Positions 1 to 9,024 are shown, numbered from the stretch's first letter. The stretch: 64,000 bases of DNA from JBFMFR01 sp040752025 (GCA_040752025.1 JBFMFR010000008.1:62001-126000); one strand, 5' to 3'. Numbers and translations: made by a program. Notes: a model not told the origin generated them from the letters alone.

Positions 1-537
1 TCCGCCACCCTGCGCCCGGTCACTATCCCGCTGGAGATGCGCCAGGCCTTCTTCCCCGAAGGCGCGCCCGGAGAAAGCGACCGGCGCGGGCGCTACCCGG
101 CCGCGCCCGCCGCGCCGGCTGGCGTGTTCAGGCTGCGCCGGCAGGTGGGTTGGAGCGCCATCGACCGCATGTGGCACGTCAACAACGCCCGCTACCTGGA
201 GTACCTCGACGACGCCGAGAAACAGGCCTGCGCCCGCTACGGCTGGCCCATCGAGCGCCTGCGCGCCGCCGGGGTCGACCTCCAAACCCGTGAGTTTCGC
301 ATCGAATACCGGCAGCCCGCCGGGTTGGGCGACGAGCTGGAGATTGCCACCTGGTTCTCAGATGTGCAGAACGAGACGGGGCTGCGGCATTACGAAATCC
401 GCCGCGCCAGCGATGGGACCTTGCTGGTGCAGGCCCGGGCGCGCTGGGGATTCATGAACGTGCAAACGGCCCAACCTGTGCCAATTCCTGGGGACTTCTT
501 GCAGGCCTTGCATGATAACCGCTCGGCGTCAGGGTAG
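1..537 (+). CDS. Acyl-CoA/acyl-ACP thioesterase, double hotdog, 5' truncated
   Basis: The frame is open from the first base, so the start lies upstream of the window. About 178 residues are visible. The first ~30 residues look like the end of a preceding hotdog domain. A complete 4HBT-type hotdog domain follows, with the family signature MWHVNNARYLEYLDDA (substrate-binding helix with the conserved HVNN) and later strands including FRIEYRQPAGLGDELEI. Such enzymes hydrolyse acyl-CoA or acyl-ACP thioesters in the cytoplasm. Two tandem hotdog units resemble bacterial acyl-ACP thioesterases, but the missing N-terminus prevents a firm choice. The stop is TAG at 535-537. The next gene is convergent. 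Confidence 0.75.
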   Translation, partial: SATLRPVTIPLEMRQAFFPEGAPGESDRRGRYPAAPAAPAGVFRLRRQVGWSAIDRMWHVNNARYLEYLDDAEKQACARYGWPIERLRAAGVDLQTREFRIEYRQPAGLGDELEIATWFSDVQNETGLRHYEIRRASDGTLLVQARARWGFMNVQTAQPVPIPGDFLQALHDNRSASG

Positions 538-580
538 CGATTACTCCTGACCTGGATGTGAAGGCTCTACGCTCTGTGTT

Positions 581-1363
581 TCACCGTTTCTTGGGTTTCA
601 CAACGGAATATTCCCCTCTGAATGGATCGATGCGAATCTCAAATTTAGTCTCTGGTGCCCCCGAATAACTAACGCGCCAGCCGTCATATCCTGACTGAGG
701 CGCAACGGATAGATAGATCGTGCATTTATTTGCATCGGTTGTACGAGCAGCATCTAAGCCATACTTTCCAGCAATCAACAGCGCGCCTTCTGCATCGATC
801 TTGATTCTATCCAGATCTATCGATTCCCACTTTTCTATGGCTGGCTGAAGTTCTTTTCGAATAGATAGGATCGAGTTGTCTAAAGCTGAAATTGTGAACT
901 TATGTACCAGGCGGGTTTCCTCACCGTCAAGGCGCATCACCTTATAGTATTCAAAGCTTCCAAGGTCGAACCCACAGTAAATATTATCGCAGTCAACACG
1001 AAACTGCATTAAATGCAATGTCCAGTCTTCGACAGGTTCTTGCAGGATGAATTCATGGAAAGCATTAGCGATTGCAAGAAACTCTGTTTGGCCCCAATTC
1101 ACTGTCCTTTCTCGTGACCCTGAGGGGCCATAAGGTGTTGTGGTTTCAAAGACGAACGCATCCTTTTTGCCCTGGCTAAGTGAATCCAGGAGGCTATCTG
1201 GTTCTATCGCATAATACTCCAGAGTCTCGGAAACCGGGTATTCATATGCATATAAGGGAAATAGCCAGGCGAATAGATATTTGTAAAAAACGGCAGTCCC
1301 CAGGCAAATTGCAAGGGCTGCTATAAGCAACAGCGCTGTTTTGAACAAATTCTTTTTGTTCAT
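581..1363 (-). CDS. Hypothetical membrane-anchored protein
   Basis: I do not recognise this gene. It encodes about 260 residues. A short basic N-terminus (MNKKNLFK) is followed by one hydrophobic segment and then a soluble, probably extracytoplasmic region. The ATG at 1363 is preferred; a TTG 21 bases upstream would add seven residues. Neither has a clear Shine-Dalgarno sequence. Base composition is visibly AT-richer than the flanking genes, which hints at later acquisition. The 3' end converges on the thioesterase with about 43 bases between them. Function unknown. Confidence 0.6.
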   Translation of the reverse strand: MNKKNLFKTALLLIAALAICLGTAVFYKYLFAWLFPLYAYEYPVSETLEYYAIEPDSLLDSLSQGKKDAFVFETTTPYGPSGSRERTVNWGQTEFLAIANAFHEFILQEPVEDWTLHLMQFRVDCDNIYCGFDLGSFEYYKVMRLDGEETRLVHKFTISALDNSILSIRKELQPAIEKWESIDLDRIKIDAEGALLIAGKYGLDAARTTDANKCTIYLSVAPQSGYDGWRVSYSGAPETKFEIRIDPFRGEYSVVKPKKR

Positions 1364-1407
1364 TGAGTGTATGTACTGTTTCAAGTGAATGGCGAAGCGA
1401 GCGGGAA

Positions 1408-2019
1408 TTATGGCTTGCGAACCACCCAGTTCTGGAAAATCTCCTCACCGACCAGGCAGCGGTTGGTTTTCAGGCGCTCGAAAGAATATCGCCCCAGCAG
1501 CGCCTCGATATACGCGCTGGAATGCGAGAAGATCTCGAACTCGCCCACCATCTGCCGTTCGTAGGGCTGCTGGGGGTCGAGCGCTGCGCCGGGGATTTTG
1601 CTGGTGAAGGCAAACAGGCCGTTTGGCCGCAGCAGGCGCTGCGCCTGGCTGAAGATCACCTCCAGGCCGGAGATGAAGTGCAGCACGCCGCAGCACACCA
1701 GGTGGTCGAACGCAGCCGGCGGGTAGGGCCAGGGGGCTTGCAGCAGGTCGTGCTGCTTCAAATCGACGGCGATGCCTTTCGCCCGGCAGATATCCAGCAT
1801 GGCGGGGGAGAAATCGAAGCCGTGCACCACCAGCCCGGCCTTAGCGAACAAGGCCGCGCACAGCCCGCTGCCGATGCCGGCATCCAGCAGGACCTGGCCG
1901 GGCTGGATCGCCTGGTAGCACAGGCCGAACAGGTCTTCGGCCAGGTAACTCCCATAGGCGCTGACCTGTTGGTCGTAATCGGCGGCGTAAGCGTCGTGGA
2001 GGGCGGCTTGCATGGTCAC
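1408..2019 (-). CDS. Class I SAM-dependent methyltransferase
   Basis: The 203-residue protein has the Rossmann-type SAM-binding motif I (LLDAGIGSGLCAALF, about residues 45-59), an acidic strand-2 end (VHGFDFSPAML) and a downstream motif (FDHLVCCGVLHFI) typical of Methyltransf_11/25 enzymes. The acceptor cannot be inferred: small molecule, lipid or cofactor are all possible. It lies 16 bases downstream of the acyltransferase gene on the same strand, so co-transcription is likely. The start is ATG at 2019. Confidence 0.8.
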   Translation of the reverse strand: MTMQAALHDAYAADYDQQVSAYGSYLAEDLFGLCYQAIQPGQVLLDAGIGSGLCAALFAKAGLVVHGFDFSPAMLDICRAKGIAVDLKQHDLLQAPWPYPPAAFDHLVCCGVLHFISGLEVIFSQAQRLLRPNGLFAFTSKIPGAALDPQQPYERQMVGEFEIFSHSSAYIEALLGRYSFERLKTNRCLVGEEIFQNWVVRKP

Positions 2020-2035
2020 GGCTGCCTCTGAGCGC

Positions 2036-3217
2036 TCAGGCCGGCTGGCTGGCAGCCGTCGGGCTGGCGGCGGTCAGCCTGGGCCTGGGCTTCATGCCGA
2101 ACAGCACGCGCAGCAGGTTGTTCCGCCGGATCAAGTACTCGTAGATCGCCAGGGTCAGCAGGAACGCGCTGGCGCTGATAATGACGTATTTAGCCAGGTC
2201 GGGGATCGCCCAGCGGGTGACGTAATAGCCGATGCACAGCAAGCTGGTCTGATGCAGGATATAGAAAGGCAGCACGGCTTCGTTGGCGTAGGCCAGGAAG
2301 CGGTTGGCGAAGTTCAGGTACTGTATGCCAAAGCCGAAGATCGCCAGCACGTACAGCCAGGCGTGCAGCCCGAAGAGCGCGTTCACGATGGTGTAGCCGC
2401 GCGACCCGAAGGCCGCCCCAGGGTAAGAATCATTGGTATAGGCCAGCGCGACCGTACAAGCCAGCGCCAGCCCCAGGGACACCCAGCGCCAGGCTTTGAC
2501 CCGTTCTTGCAGGCCCTCGTGAGCGATGAGCAGGAAGCCGTAGAATAAGAAGGGCACGTAGCCCAGCAGGCTCCAGCCGCCCCAGTTACGCTGGCCCAGG
2601 GCAGAATAGGGATTGATCCCGGCGGCGATCCACATCACAGGGATCGCCAGCAGGTAGACCAACCCGGGCCGGGAGAACAGGTCGCCCAGCCAGAGCAGCG
2701 CCTTTTTCCAGGGCCCCTTGAGCAAATAGAACACGGGCAGGAAAAGCAGGCTGTAGACGAACAGCACCAGCAGGTACCACAAATGCAGCCCCATCCAGGC
2801 GAAATTGCCGCCCTCGCCGTACAGGCCCTGGAAGTAGCGCGGATAGAAAGCGAAGAAGGAGCCGGAGAACTGGTAGTGCGTCAGGCGCTCGAGGTACACG
2901 CCCAGGGCCACGTGCGTAAACACCCCCACCACCAGGGGCACCAGCAGGCGCAGCGCCTTATCCTTGGCGAATTTTCCAGGCCTGCCCACCGAGAAATACA
3001 GGCTGGCCCCCGAGATGACGAACATCAGCGGCATCCCCCAGGTCGAGAAGAACGTTGTCCACAACTGCACGCCCTGGTAGGTGCTGGGGTTCTTGACGTG
3101 CCAATCGAACTTGTCGAAGAAACGTGTGGAATGGAAGACGAACACCATCAAGATGGCAATCACGCGCAGCCAATCCAGATCGAAACGGCGTTGAACAGCA
3201 GGTTGTCCTGGTTGCAT
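2036..3217 (-). CDS. Acyltransferase family 3 integral membrane protein
   Basis: The 393-residue, highly hydrophobic protein has the N-terminal signature of the acyltransferase_3 family (FDLDWLRVIAILMVFVFHST), with the conserved membrane-embedded histidine. About ten membrane helices follow. Family members transfer acetyl, succinyl or other acyl groups onto extracytoplasmic glycans or glycerol residues (OpgC/MdoC-like). The Pro/Ala-rich C-terminus is unremarkable. The start is ATG at 3217. The methyltransferase gene follows closely and may act with it in envelope glycan modification, though that is inference. Confidence 0.85.
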   Translation of the reverse strand: MQPGQPAVQRRFDLDWLRVIAILMVFVFHSTRFFDKFDWHVKNPSTYQGVQLWTTFFSTWGMPLMFVISGASLYFSVGRPGKFAKDKALRLLVPLVVGVFTHVALGVYLERLTHYQFSGSFFAFYPRYFQGLYGEGGNFAWMGLHLWYLLVLFVYSLLFLPVFYLLKGPWKKALLWLGDLFSRPGLVYLLAIPVMWIAAGINPYSALGQRNWGGWSLLGYVPFLFYGFLLIAHEGLQERVKAWRWVSLGLALACTVALAYTNDSYPGAAFGSRGYTIVNALFGLHAWLYVLAIFGFGIQYLNFANRFLAYANEAVLPFYILHQTSLLCIGYYVTRWAIPDLAKYVIISASAFLLTLAIYEYLIRRNNLLRVLFGMKPRPRLTAASPTAASQPA

Positions 3218-3358
3218 GGCGAGCCTCCGGAATAAGTTTATATTCGCATTTTAGCACACACCAGCCCAAAATGCACCAATCTCTGGGGGAGTTTCATCCT
3301 GGTCAGGTGGACAGGTGCGCGGGGCCTTGCTCGCTTGGTTGCCATGAAATATATGCTA

Positions 3359-4885
3359 CTACGGCAGCATTTTTAGGGCTCGAAAGCACGTTGTTGGATC
3401 GGCCAGGATTGCAGCGCGAAATTCTGACGTGCTGATCCCTAGCATTTCTTCAACCGGCAGATCATACTCGCCGTCGGTTGGGGGAACAACCCCCAACCGG
3501 TATAGACCCAGGGGGCTGCCGGGGGAGGTCAATGTGAGGTCCAAAATAACCAATGGAAAAGTCTCCGGAACAACCGGACAGTACATATCTCCATCCTTTT
3601 TCCCGTTTGTTTCGATAACAGCCCCAAGCCGCGGATATACCAGGAATTGTACATAACCTGTGCCTCCAGCGCTCAAGTAGATTTCATCGGGAGTCCCATG
3701 GCGCTGGAGAATCTCGATCAAGGTGTATCTCGACCAATAATCGAGAAATTTGGTGATGAATCGGCTTGTACCGGCGCTAACATAAATCCGCTGGACTTTA
3801 TTACTCTGGTCAGTAATGACTTCGATGCTGTGCACGATTCCTGCCGAATAAATCCCGTAGGTGCGCGTAAGCTCTCGTCTTTCGTTGAACTGTATGGAAG
3901 GGTCCCCGATCCAGAGATTGAAACCGCGCACCAGCACAGAGGATCCATTTTCCAGGATTTTTTCAGACTCATAGCGAAGAGTCGCGCCTGCGCTTTCCAG
4001 GATGGCGCTGGCATCCTCCCAGGTGGTTATCCCCGGGGTAATCCCCATGTAGCAGGGCAATTTGCATTCGTTCGTTTTCAGTAACTGGACCAGGTTATCT
4101 TGCTGGCCTGGCAATATCGTAGGAATAAACGTCGGTGTTGGCCAGGGAGTTCTGGTTGGGATGGGTGGTAATGGGGATGGCGTGAGCGTTGGAGTTGGTG
4201 TGCTCGTGATGACTGGCATGGGAGTGGCGGTGCCTGCCACCACCTGAATGGAACGGATTATCAGGTCGAACACCTTCCCATATTCACCGTTTCTATCGAT
4301 TATCGGAACGTCGAGCCCAAATCGATAGAATTGATCATCAATGACTAGAAAAACATCCTCGTAATATGACGCACTCTCATTGAACCTGCGGGCCACCTCG
4401 TAAACGGTCCAGCGCGCTGGGTAGCCATCGATCGACAGGAGCCTATTTTCAACGAGACTGAAGTCGGAATCTATCAGGCGCAATTTGATGTTCGCTTCAA
4501 CGTATTCATCTAACGAGAAGGTTGTTGGATCCACGCGTTCCACAAGCACAAGAATTAGGCCCTTATCCAGATCAGCATCAAGTTCGATTACAGTTGGTGT
4601 GAGTATCTGGGATGGGTCTCGCACATGTAAACTACTACTATTCGGGAATGCATCGACTGAGATATCCCAACTGGATGGGTAGGCAAAGGTGATTTCGAAG
4701 GGCTCCTGTTCGAAAATGGCGTAGCCTTCTCCAGGCGCGGCGGATGGTTGCGGCGATGCGCCCGGTGAAACTGCTGCCTGAGAAGCCTTGCTCGCCGCCC
4801 GGGGCGAGCAGGCCGGCAAGCACAACGCCGCCAGGGTGAAAACCACCAGCCAGGTTACAAAGTTTGGATCACGTAGCTTGCGCAT
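3359..4885 (-). CDS. Secreted lipoprotein with Pro/Thr linker, unknown function
   Basis: The 508-residue protein has a type II signal peptide: a charged N-terminus, a hydrophobic core and a lipobox ending LPAC near residue 25. A globular region (roughly residues 55-215) is followed by a Pro/Thr/Ser-rich linker (about 219-262, with repeated TPTP and PTPT units) and a second globular region to the C-terminus. Linkers of this kind are common in Anaerolineae surface proteins. No catalytic motif was recognised. The gene is moderately AT-richer than its surroundings and stands alone, 141 bases from the acyltransferase start. Confidence 0.7.
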   Translation of the reverse strand: MRKLRDPNFVTWLVVFTLAALCLPACSPRAASKASQAAVSPGASPQPSAAPGEGYAIFEQEPFEITFAYPSSWDISVDAFPNSSSLHVRDPSQILTPTVIELDADLDKGLILVLVERVDPTTFSLDEYVEANIKLRLIDSDFSLVENRLLSIDGYPARWTVYEVARRFNESASYYEDVFLVIDDQFYRFGLDVPIIDRNGEYGKVFDLIIRSIQVVAGTATPMPVITSTPTPTLTPSPLPPIPTRTPWPTPTFIPTILPGQQDNLVQLLKTNECKLPCYMGITPGITTWEDASAILESAGATLRYESEKILENGSSVLVRGFNLWIGDPSIQFNERRELTRTYGIYSAGIVHSIEVITDQSNKVQRIYVSAGTSRFITKFLDYWSRYTLIEILQRHGTPDEIYLSAGGTGYVQFLVYPRLGAVIETNGKKDGDMYCPVVPETFPLVILDLTLTSPGSPLGLYRLGVVPPTDGEYDLPVEEMLGISTSEFRAAILADPTTCFRALKMLP

Positions 4886-5312
4886 CTTTTACCTCCACCA
4901 ACCGTGCTGCGTGCGGCTATTTTACTTCACGGTCGCGAATCTCCACAGGTAGCTGCCGCATCCCTTAAGCCTGATGAAAACGACGCTGCTGGCCTCGAAA
5001 TTGTTCCGGCCCGTGCTCAGCCGCGCTGCCACCCCAAAAACGTGAAATCAGCCCTGAGGGAGATTGCTTGGCGCAGTGCGCTTCGAGCGCACTTGGCGTA
5101 TCAGCCTGAGATTTGAATCTCAGGCTGGCGCTACAAGCCTCGCCCCGATCAAGGTACAATCATTTCCGCGCATGCGCTGCTCGCAGCGGCGGCTATCCCG
5201 GCAGGCCAGTTGATGTATAATCCCCTACCAGTTCGTGCACAGCCTTGCGCCAGTTCCCCGGTGGGCGACCGGCCCGCCTGGATGCACAACACCCCTGCTT
5301 AGGAGAAAAAAC
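4886..5312. other. Intergenic region of about 430 bases
   Basis: The region lies between the divergent lipoprotein and membrane-protein genes. It contains one clear structure, the 12-bp inverted repeat at 5102-5127, and a ribosome-binding site (AGGAGA at 5301-5306) for the next gene. Short open frames here lack family resemblance and a convincing start. No tRNA-like fold was found. Confidence 0.6.
5102..5127. repeat. 12-bp perfect inverted repeat, REP-like
   Basis: CAGCCTGAGATT and its exact reverse complement AATCTCAGGCTG are separated by TG. There is no T-tract on either strand, so an intrinsic terminator is unlikely. The flanks (CGCACTTGGCG... and GGCGCTACAAG...) are partly complementary and extend an imperfect stem. 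It could be a dispersed palindromic repeat. A single window cannot show that. Confidence 0.55.
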
Positions 5313-6170
5313 ATGAAACCAATACCCGCTTTGAAATGGCTCGTACCCCTGATCTTCGTGCTGGCGTTGTTCGCCGCCGGGGCGGGACTGCTGTGGACGG
5401 GGGAAGGCCAGCCCTACGCGCTGACCACTTTCCGGGGCGAGGCGGTGACGATCAACGCTCGCGGCCTGTATTACTGGGACACAGTCAGCACAGTGGCCCA
5501 GATGCAGGCCAACGACCTGGTGACCCTGGCCTTGGGCCTGCCGCTGCTGGCGGTCTCCTTCTGGCTGGCGCAGCGCGGCTCGCTGCGCGGCGGGCTGCTG
5601 CTGACCGGAACGCTGGGCTTTTTCCTCTACACCTACATGTCGATGTCCTTCGGCACGGCCTACAACCCGCTCTTTTTGGTTTACGTGGCGCTGTTCAGCC
5701 TGAGCCTGTTCGCTTTTATCCTGAGCATGATGGCCTTCGACCTGCAAACGCTGCCGGGGCATTTCGGCCCGGGCCTGCCGCGCCGCGGCATCGCCGTGCT
5801 GTGCTTCGCCGCCGGCGGCTTCCTGCTGCTGGCCTGGCTGGGGCGCATCCTGCCGACGCTGCTGCCGAGCCAGACCCCGGCCCTGGAGAACACCACCACC
5901 CTGTTCATCCAGTCCATGGACCTGGGGTTGATCGTGCCCCTGGCCTTTTTGTCCGGCGTGCTGCTGCTGCGACGCACGGCATGGGGGTATTTGCTGGCTT
6001 CGGTGTCGGTGATGAAGCTCCTGACGATGGGCGCAGCGGTGAGCCTGATGGGCTTGAACATGGCGCGTGTAGGCGTGGCGGTTAGCGCCGTAGAACTGGG
6101 GATTTTTCCCACCTTGACGCTGGTCAATGTTGTCATGGCGGTCTTGCTGCTGCGCAGCGTCAAGGAGTAG
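5313..6170 (+). CDS. Multi-pass membrane protein, unknown function
   Basis: The protein has about 285 residues and some seven to eight hydrophobic segments. The first (LVPLIFVLALFAAGAGLLW) is followed by a short extracytoplasmic loop rich in aromatic residues. The start at 5313 is set by AGGAGA seven bases upstream; an upstream in-frame start at 5235 lacks this. No transporter signature was recognised. The gene is single, divergent from the lipoprotein and convergent with rluA. Confidence 0.65.
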   Translation: MKPIPALKWLVPLIFVLALFAAGAGLLWTGEGQPYALTTFRGEAVTINARGLYYWDTVSTVAQMQANDLVTLALGLPLLAVSFWLAQRGSLRGGLLLTGTLGFFLYTYMSMSFGTAYNPLFLVYVALFSLSLFAFILSMMAFDLQTLPGHFGPGLPRRGIAVLCFAAGGFLLLAWLGRILPTLLPSQTPALENTTTLFIQSMDLGLIVPLAFLSGVLLLRRTAWGYLLASVSVMKLLTMGAAVSLMGLNMARVGVAVSAVELGIFPTLTLVNVVMAVLLLRSVKE

Positions 6171-6183
6171 CCGCGCGAGTGTG

Positions 6184-6870
6184 TTATCCAGCGCCCTGGC
6201 GTAGCTGCGCCAGGGCGCTGGCGAAATCGGGCGGGTAGGGGGCCGTGAAGGTCAGCGCCGCCTGGCTGGTTGGATGGGTAAAACTGAGTGAAAAGGCGTG
6301 CAAGGCCGGGCGGGCGATGACGGGCGGGCTGTCTCCCAGGGTTGCCCTGCCGTAGAGGGCGTCTGCCAGCAGGGGGTGCCCCAGGGCGGCCAGGTGGGCG
6401 CGGATCTGGTGGGTGCGCCCGGTATGGGGCGCGGCCTCCACCAGGGCAGCTCCGTCGAAGCGCTCCAGCAGGCGCAGGTCGGTGTGAGCGGGCTTGCCGC
6501 GCTGCGGGTCGACCACGCTGCGGTGGCGGCGGTCGCCGTTGGGACGCAGCGCCAGGCGCACGGACTGCTCCTGCCAGGGCGGGTCACCGCTCACCAGGGC
6601 GTGGTAGCGCTTGCTGGCCTGGCGCTGTTCGAACTGGGTGTTGAGAGCACGGTGGGCCTGCGCCGTGCGAGCGAAGACGATCACGCCGCTGGTGTGGCGG
6701 TCCAGGCGGTGCACCACCCACAGCGGCGTGTAAACCTGCTTGAGCAGGCCAACCAGGAAGGGCGCCGTCGCGTCGTAGCCGTCCACCAGGGTGGGCAGGC
6801 CGGCGGGCTTGTCGACCACCAGCAAGCTGTCGTCGCAGAACAGCACCAGGCTTCCCGGGTCGGGTAGCAT
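6184..6870 (-). CDS. RluA-family 23S rRNA/tRNA pseudouridine synthase
   Basis: The 228-residue enzyme converts specific uridines in RNA to pseudouridine. It has LVVDKPAGLPT near residues 17-27, the catalytic HRLDRHTSG block (Asp57) and the late RTHQIRAHLAALGHPLLAD motif. No S4 RNA-binding domain precedes the catalytic domain, as in short RluA/TruC-like members. The start ATG overlaps the MFS stop by one base (TGATG), which indicates translational coupling in a trmD-MFS-rluA unit. A 14-bp palindrome sits in its last codons. The RNA target is not predictable. Confidence 0.88.
   Translation of the reverse strand: MLPDPGSLVLFCDDSLLVVDKPAGLPTLVDGYDATAPFLVGLLKQVYTPLWVVHRLDRHTSGVIVFARTAQAHRALNTQFEQRQASKRYHALVSGDPPWQEQSVRLALRPNGDRRHRSVVDPQRGKPAHTDLRLLERFDGAALVEAAPHTGRTHQIRAHLAALGHPLLADALYGRATLGDSPPVIARPALHAFSLSFTHPTSQAALTFTAPYPPDFASALAQLRQGAG
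6188..6221. repeat. 14-bp perfect palindrome at rluA 3' end
   Basis: CCAGCGCCCTGGCG, loop TAGCTG, then the exact reverse complement CGCCAGGGCGCTGG. It covers the final codons of the pseudouridine synthase, 17 bases past the stop of the convergent membrane-protein gene. Its position suggests a shared transcript-end hairpin for two converging units, but neither side has a T-run. Confidence 0.5.
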
Positions 6871-8144
6871 CAGTCGCCGGTCGCCAGCACCAATCCCTGG
6901 GCCTCGCCACGGTGCACGCCGCCCATCAGCACCAGGGCGACGAGCATGAAGAAGGGCGCCACGATCATGATTGAGCCGTAGTTATTCCCAGTAAGCTGGA
7001 TGATCCAGCCGTTGATGTTCGGGCCGGCGATGGCTGCCAGGGTGGAGAACAGGTAGTACAGGCCGGTGTAGGTGCCCAGGCGGCTGTAGTCGGTCATGTC
7101 GACCACCATGGGCAGGGAGTTGATGTTGATCAACGCCCAGGCGATGCCCGCCAGCATCAGCACCAGGCCGACGATGGGCACCACGCCCAGTACGGGCAGT
7201 TTGGCGACGAAGGTGGTCAGCACGCTGACTGGCAGGAAATACATCAGCAGCATGGCGGCGGTCATCAGGGTGATGCCGGACATGATCGTCAGCCGCCGGC
7301 CGAAGCGCCCGCCGATGTAGCCGGAGGGGATGGCGAAGATGACGAAGAGCAGCGAAAGCTGCCCGAGCAGGCGCGCCCCGTCTGCCTCGGGCAGCCCCAG
7401 GTGCTTGTTGGCGTACAGAGTGAAGAAGGCCTCCACGGCATTGTAACTGACGAACCAGAAGAAGATCGCCAGCAGCAGGCGCAGGGCGCTGCGCTCGTCG
7501 TCCTGGAGCACTTCCATCAAACTCTTGAGCATGCTGGGCTGCTCTTCGCTGGCCTGGTAAACCTTTGGCTCCTTAATGAAGATGAATACCAGCAGGCTGG
7601 AGAGGATCACCAGCACCGAGCCCAGCCAGAAGGGGAAGGCCGGGTTTTTGGCGTACAGGCTGGCGCCGAGCAAGAAGGAGACGATGGCGCCCACGCCGCC
7701 CATGAAGTTGATCACGCCGTTGGCCTGCGAGCGGAACTGCGAGGGGATGATGTCGGGCATCAGCGCGATCACCGGGGTGCGCCAGAAGGCCATGCTGAGC
7801 AGCAAGCTGCTGGTGCAGGCCACGAACAGCGGCAGCACGGCGGCCAGGGGGATCAGGCCGAAGGCGATAGCACCCACCGGCGCGCCGATCAGGATGAAGG
7901 GCATGCGCCGCCCAATAGGGGTGCGCAGCCGGTCCGACCAGGCGCCCACGGGCGGCTGGATCAGCAGGGCGGCGATGTTGTCCAGGGTCATGAAGAAGCC
8001 GATCAGGGCGGGGGCCAGGCCGAACTTGTTGGCCAGGAACAGCGGCACGAAAGCGTTGTACACGCCCCAGATCACGCTCACGCCAAAAAAGCCGAAGCCG
8101 AGCAGGAAGGTCTTGCCGTAGTTGAGCCGAATTTTCTTTTCCAT
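6870..8144 (-). CDS. MFS transporter, sugar carrier-like
   Basis: The 424-residue protein has the twelve-helix pattern of the major facilitator superfamily. The first half has the cytoplasmic loop 2-3 signature as GAWSDRLRTPIGRRMPFI, which resembles the GPH/SUC-type sugar carriers. The second half has a related loop (GGRFGRRLTIM). Substrate is unknown; sugars are the usual cargo of this branch. It sits five bases after the trmD stop and overlaps the rluA start, so it is the middle gene of a three-gene unit. That is an odd partner for two RNA-modification genes. Confidence 0.82.
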   Translation of the reverse strand: MEKKIRLNYGKTFLLGFGFFGVSVIWGVYNAFVPLFLANKFGLAPALIGFFMTLDNIAALLIQPPVGAWSDRLRTPIGRRMPFILIGAPVGAIAFGLIPLAAVLPLFVACTSSLLLSMAFWRTPVIALMPDIIPSQFRSQANGVINFMGGVGAIVSFLLGASLYAKNPAFPFWLGSVLVILSSLLVFIFIKEPKVYQASEEQPSMLKSLMEVLQDDERSALRLLLAIFFWFVSYNAVEAFFTLYANKHLGLPEADGARLLGQLSLLFVIFAIPSGYIGGRFGRRLTIMSGITLMTAAMLLMYFLPVSVLTTFVAKLPVLGVVPIVGLVLMLAGIAWALININSLPMVVDMTDYSRLGTYTGLYYLFSTLAAIAGPNINGWIIQLTGNNYGSIMIVAPFFMLVALVLMGGVHRGEAQGLVLATGD

Positions 8145-8149
8145 GTGGT

Positions 8150-8953
8150 TTACCTCGCATCCGTTGGGTCTTCGTTTGGAACTTCGTTCGGAACTTCGTT
8201 CTTAAGTTTTTCCAGGAATTTGCGGTCTGCTTCTGACAGGGGGGCAGTCGCCAGCAGGTCGGGGCGGCGCTGCCAGGTGCGCAGCAGGGCCTGCTCGCGG
8301 CGCCATTTCGCCAGCCGGGCGTGGTCGCCGGAGACCAGGATATCCGGCACGCGCCAGCCGCGGAACTCGGCCGGGCGGGTGTAGTGCGGGTATTCGAGCA
8401 GGCCGGAGGCGTGCGAATCGTCTGTAGCACCATCCGGGTCGCCCAGCGCGCCGGGGACCAGGCGGGTGACGGCGTCGATCAGCACCAGGGCGGCCAGCTC
8501 GCCGCCGGTGATCACGTAGTCGCCGATGGAGATTTCGTCGCTGACCAGGTGCTGGCGCACGCGCTCGTCCACGCCTTCGTAGCGTCCGCACAGCAGCGCC
8601 AGGTGCACGGGCTGGCCGGGCTCTGCTGCCTGGGCCAATTCTTGGGCGACCGCCTGGGTGAAAGGCCGCCCCTGGGGGGTGAGCAGGATCACCGGGCAGG
8701 CCGGCGGCGCGCCGAGCACGCCTTCCACGGCGGCGAAGATCGGCTCGGGTTTCATCACCATGCCCCCGCCGCCGCCGTAGGGCTCATCGTCGGTGACGTG
8801 GTGGCGGTCGTGGGTCCAATCGCGGATGTTGTGCAGATGCACAGCCAGCAACTGGCGCTGGCGGGCGCGCTGCAAGATGCTGGCTTGCAGGTAGGGTTCG
8901 AATACCTCCGGAAAGAGGCTGAAAACGTCGAAGCGCAGGGCGGTGGGTGTCAC
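8150..8953 (-). CDS. trmD: tRNA (guanine-N1)-methyltransferase TrmD
   Basis: TrmD methylates G37 of tRNAs reading CNN codons, using SAM, and prevents +1 frameshifts. The 267-residue product starts with the family hallmark FDVFSLFPEVFEPYL and has the trefoil-knot segments LLTPQGRPFTQ, LLCGRYEGVDER and SDEISIGDYVITGGELA. A C-terminal block (YTRPAEFRG, then GDHARLAKWRRE) is also conserved. It begins with GTG at 8953. The C-terminal tail is longer than usual and contains a three-fold Asn-Glu-(Val/Asp)-Pro repeat encoded by a 12-bp tandem repeat. The usual neighbours (rimM, rplS, rpsP) are absent. Confidence 0.95.
   Translation of the reverse strand: MTPTALRFDVFSLFPEVFEPYLQASILQRARQRQLLAVHLHNIRDWTHDRHHVTDDEPYGGGGGMVMKPEPIFAAVEGVLGAPPACPVILLTPQGRPFTQAVAQELAQAAEPGQPVHLALLCGRYEGVDERVRQHLVSDEISIGDYVITGGELAALVLIDAVTRLVPGALGDPDGATDDSHASGLLEYPHYTRPAEFRGWRVPDILVSGDHARLAKWRREQALLRTWQRRPDLLATAPLSEADRKFLEKLKNEVPNEVPNEDPTDAR
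8166..8201 (+). repeat. 12-bp tandem repeat, three copies, inside trmD 3' end
   Basis: There are three adjacent 12-base units: GGGTCTTCGTTT, GGAACTTCGTTC and GGAACTTCGTTC. Read on the minus strand they encode NE(V/D)P three times. A further isolated unit, GGGACTTCGTTT, is at 20078-20089 in the spacer upstream of pcm, which suggests a dispersed short repeat. Confidence 0.7.
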
Positions 8954-9024
8954 AGCTTCATTCTAGCCGCAAGACCCGGGATTGGCAAGGCTTTCAATTA
9001 CGTTAGAGTTCACTCAGCTTCGCC

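Noticed and set aside
1363..2031. Plus-strand frame of 222 codons opposite the methyltransferase
   Set aside because: The minus strand carries a complete SAM-binding motif I; the plus frame has none.
7401..8384. Plus-strand frame of 327 codons opposite MFS and trmD
   Set aside because: The translation is Gln/Glu/Gly/His-rich and crosses two real minus-strand genes.
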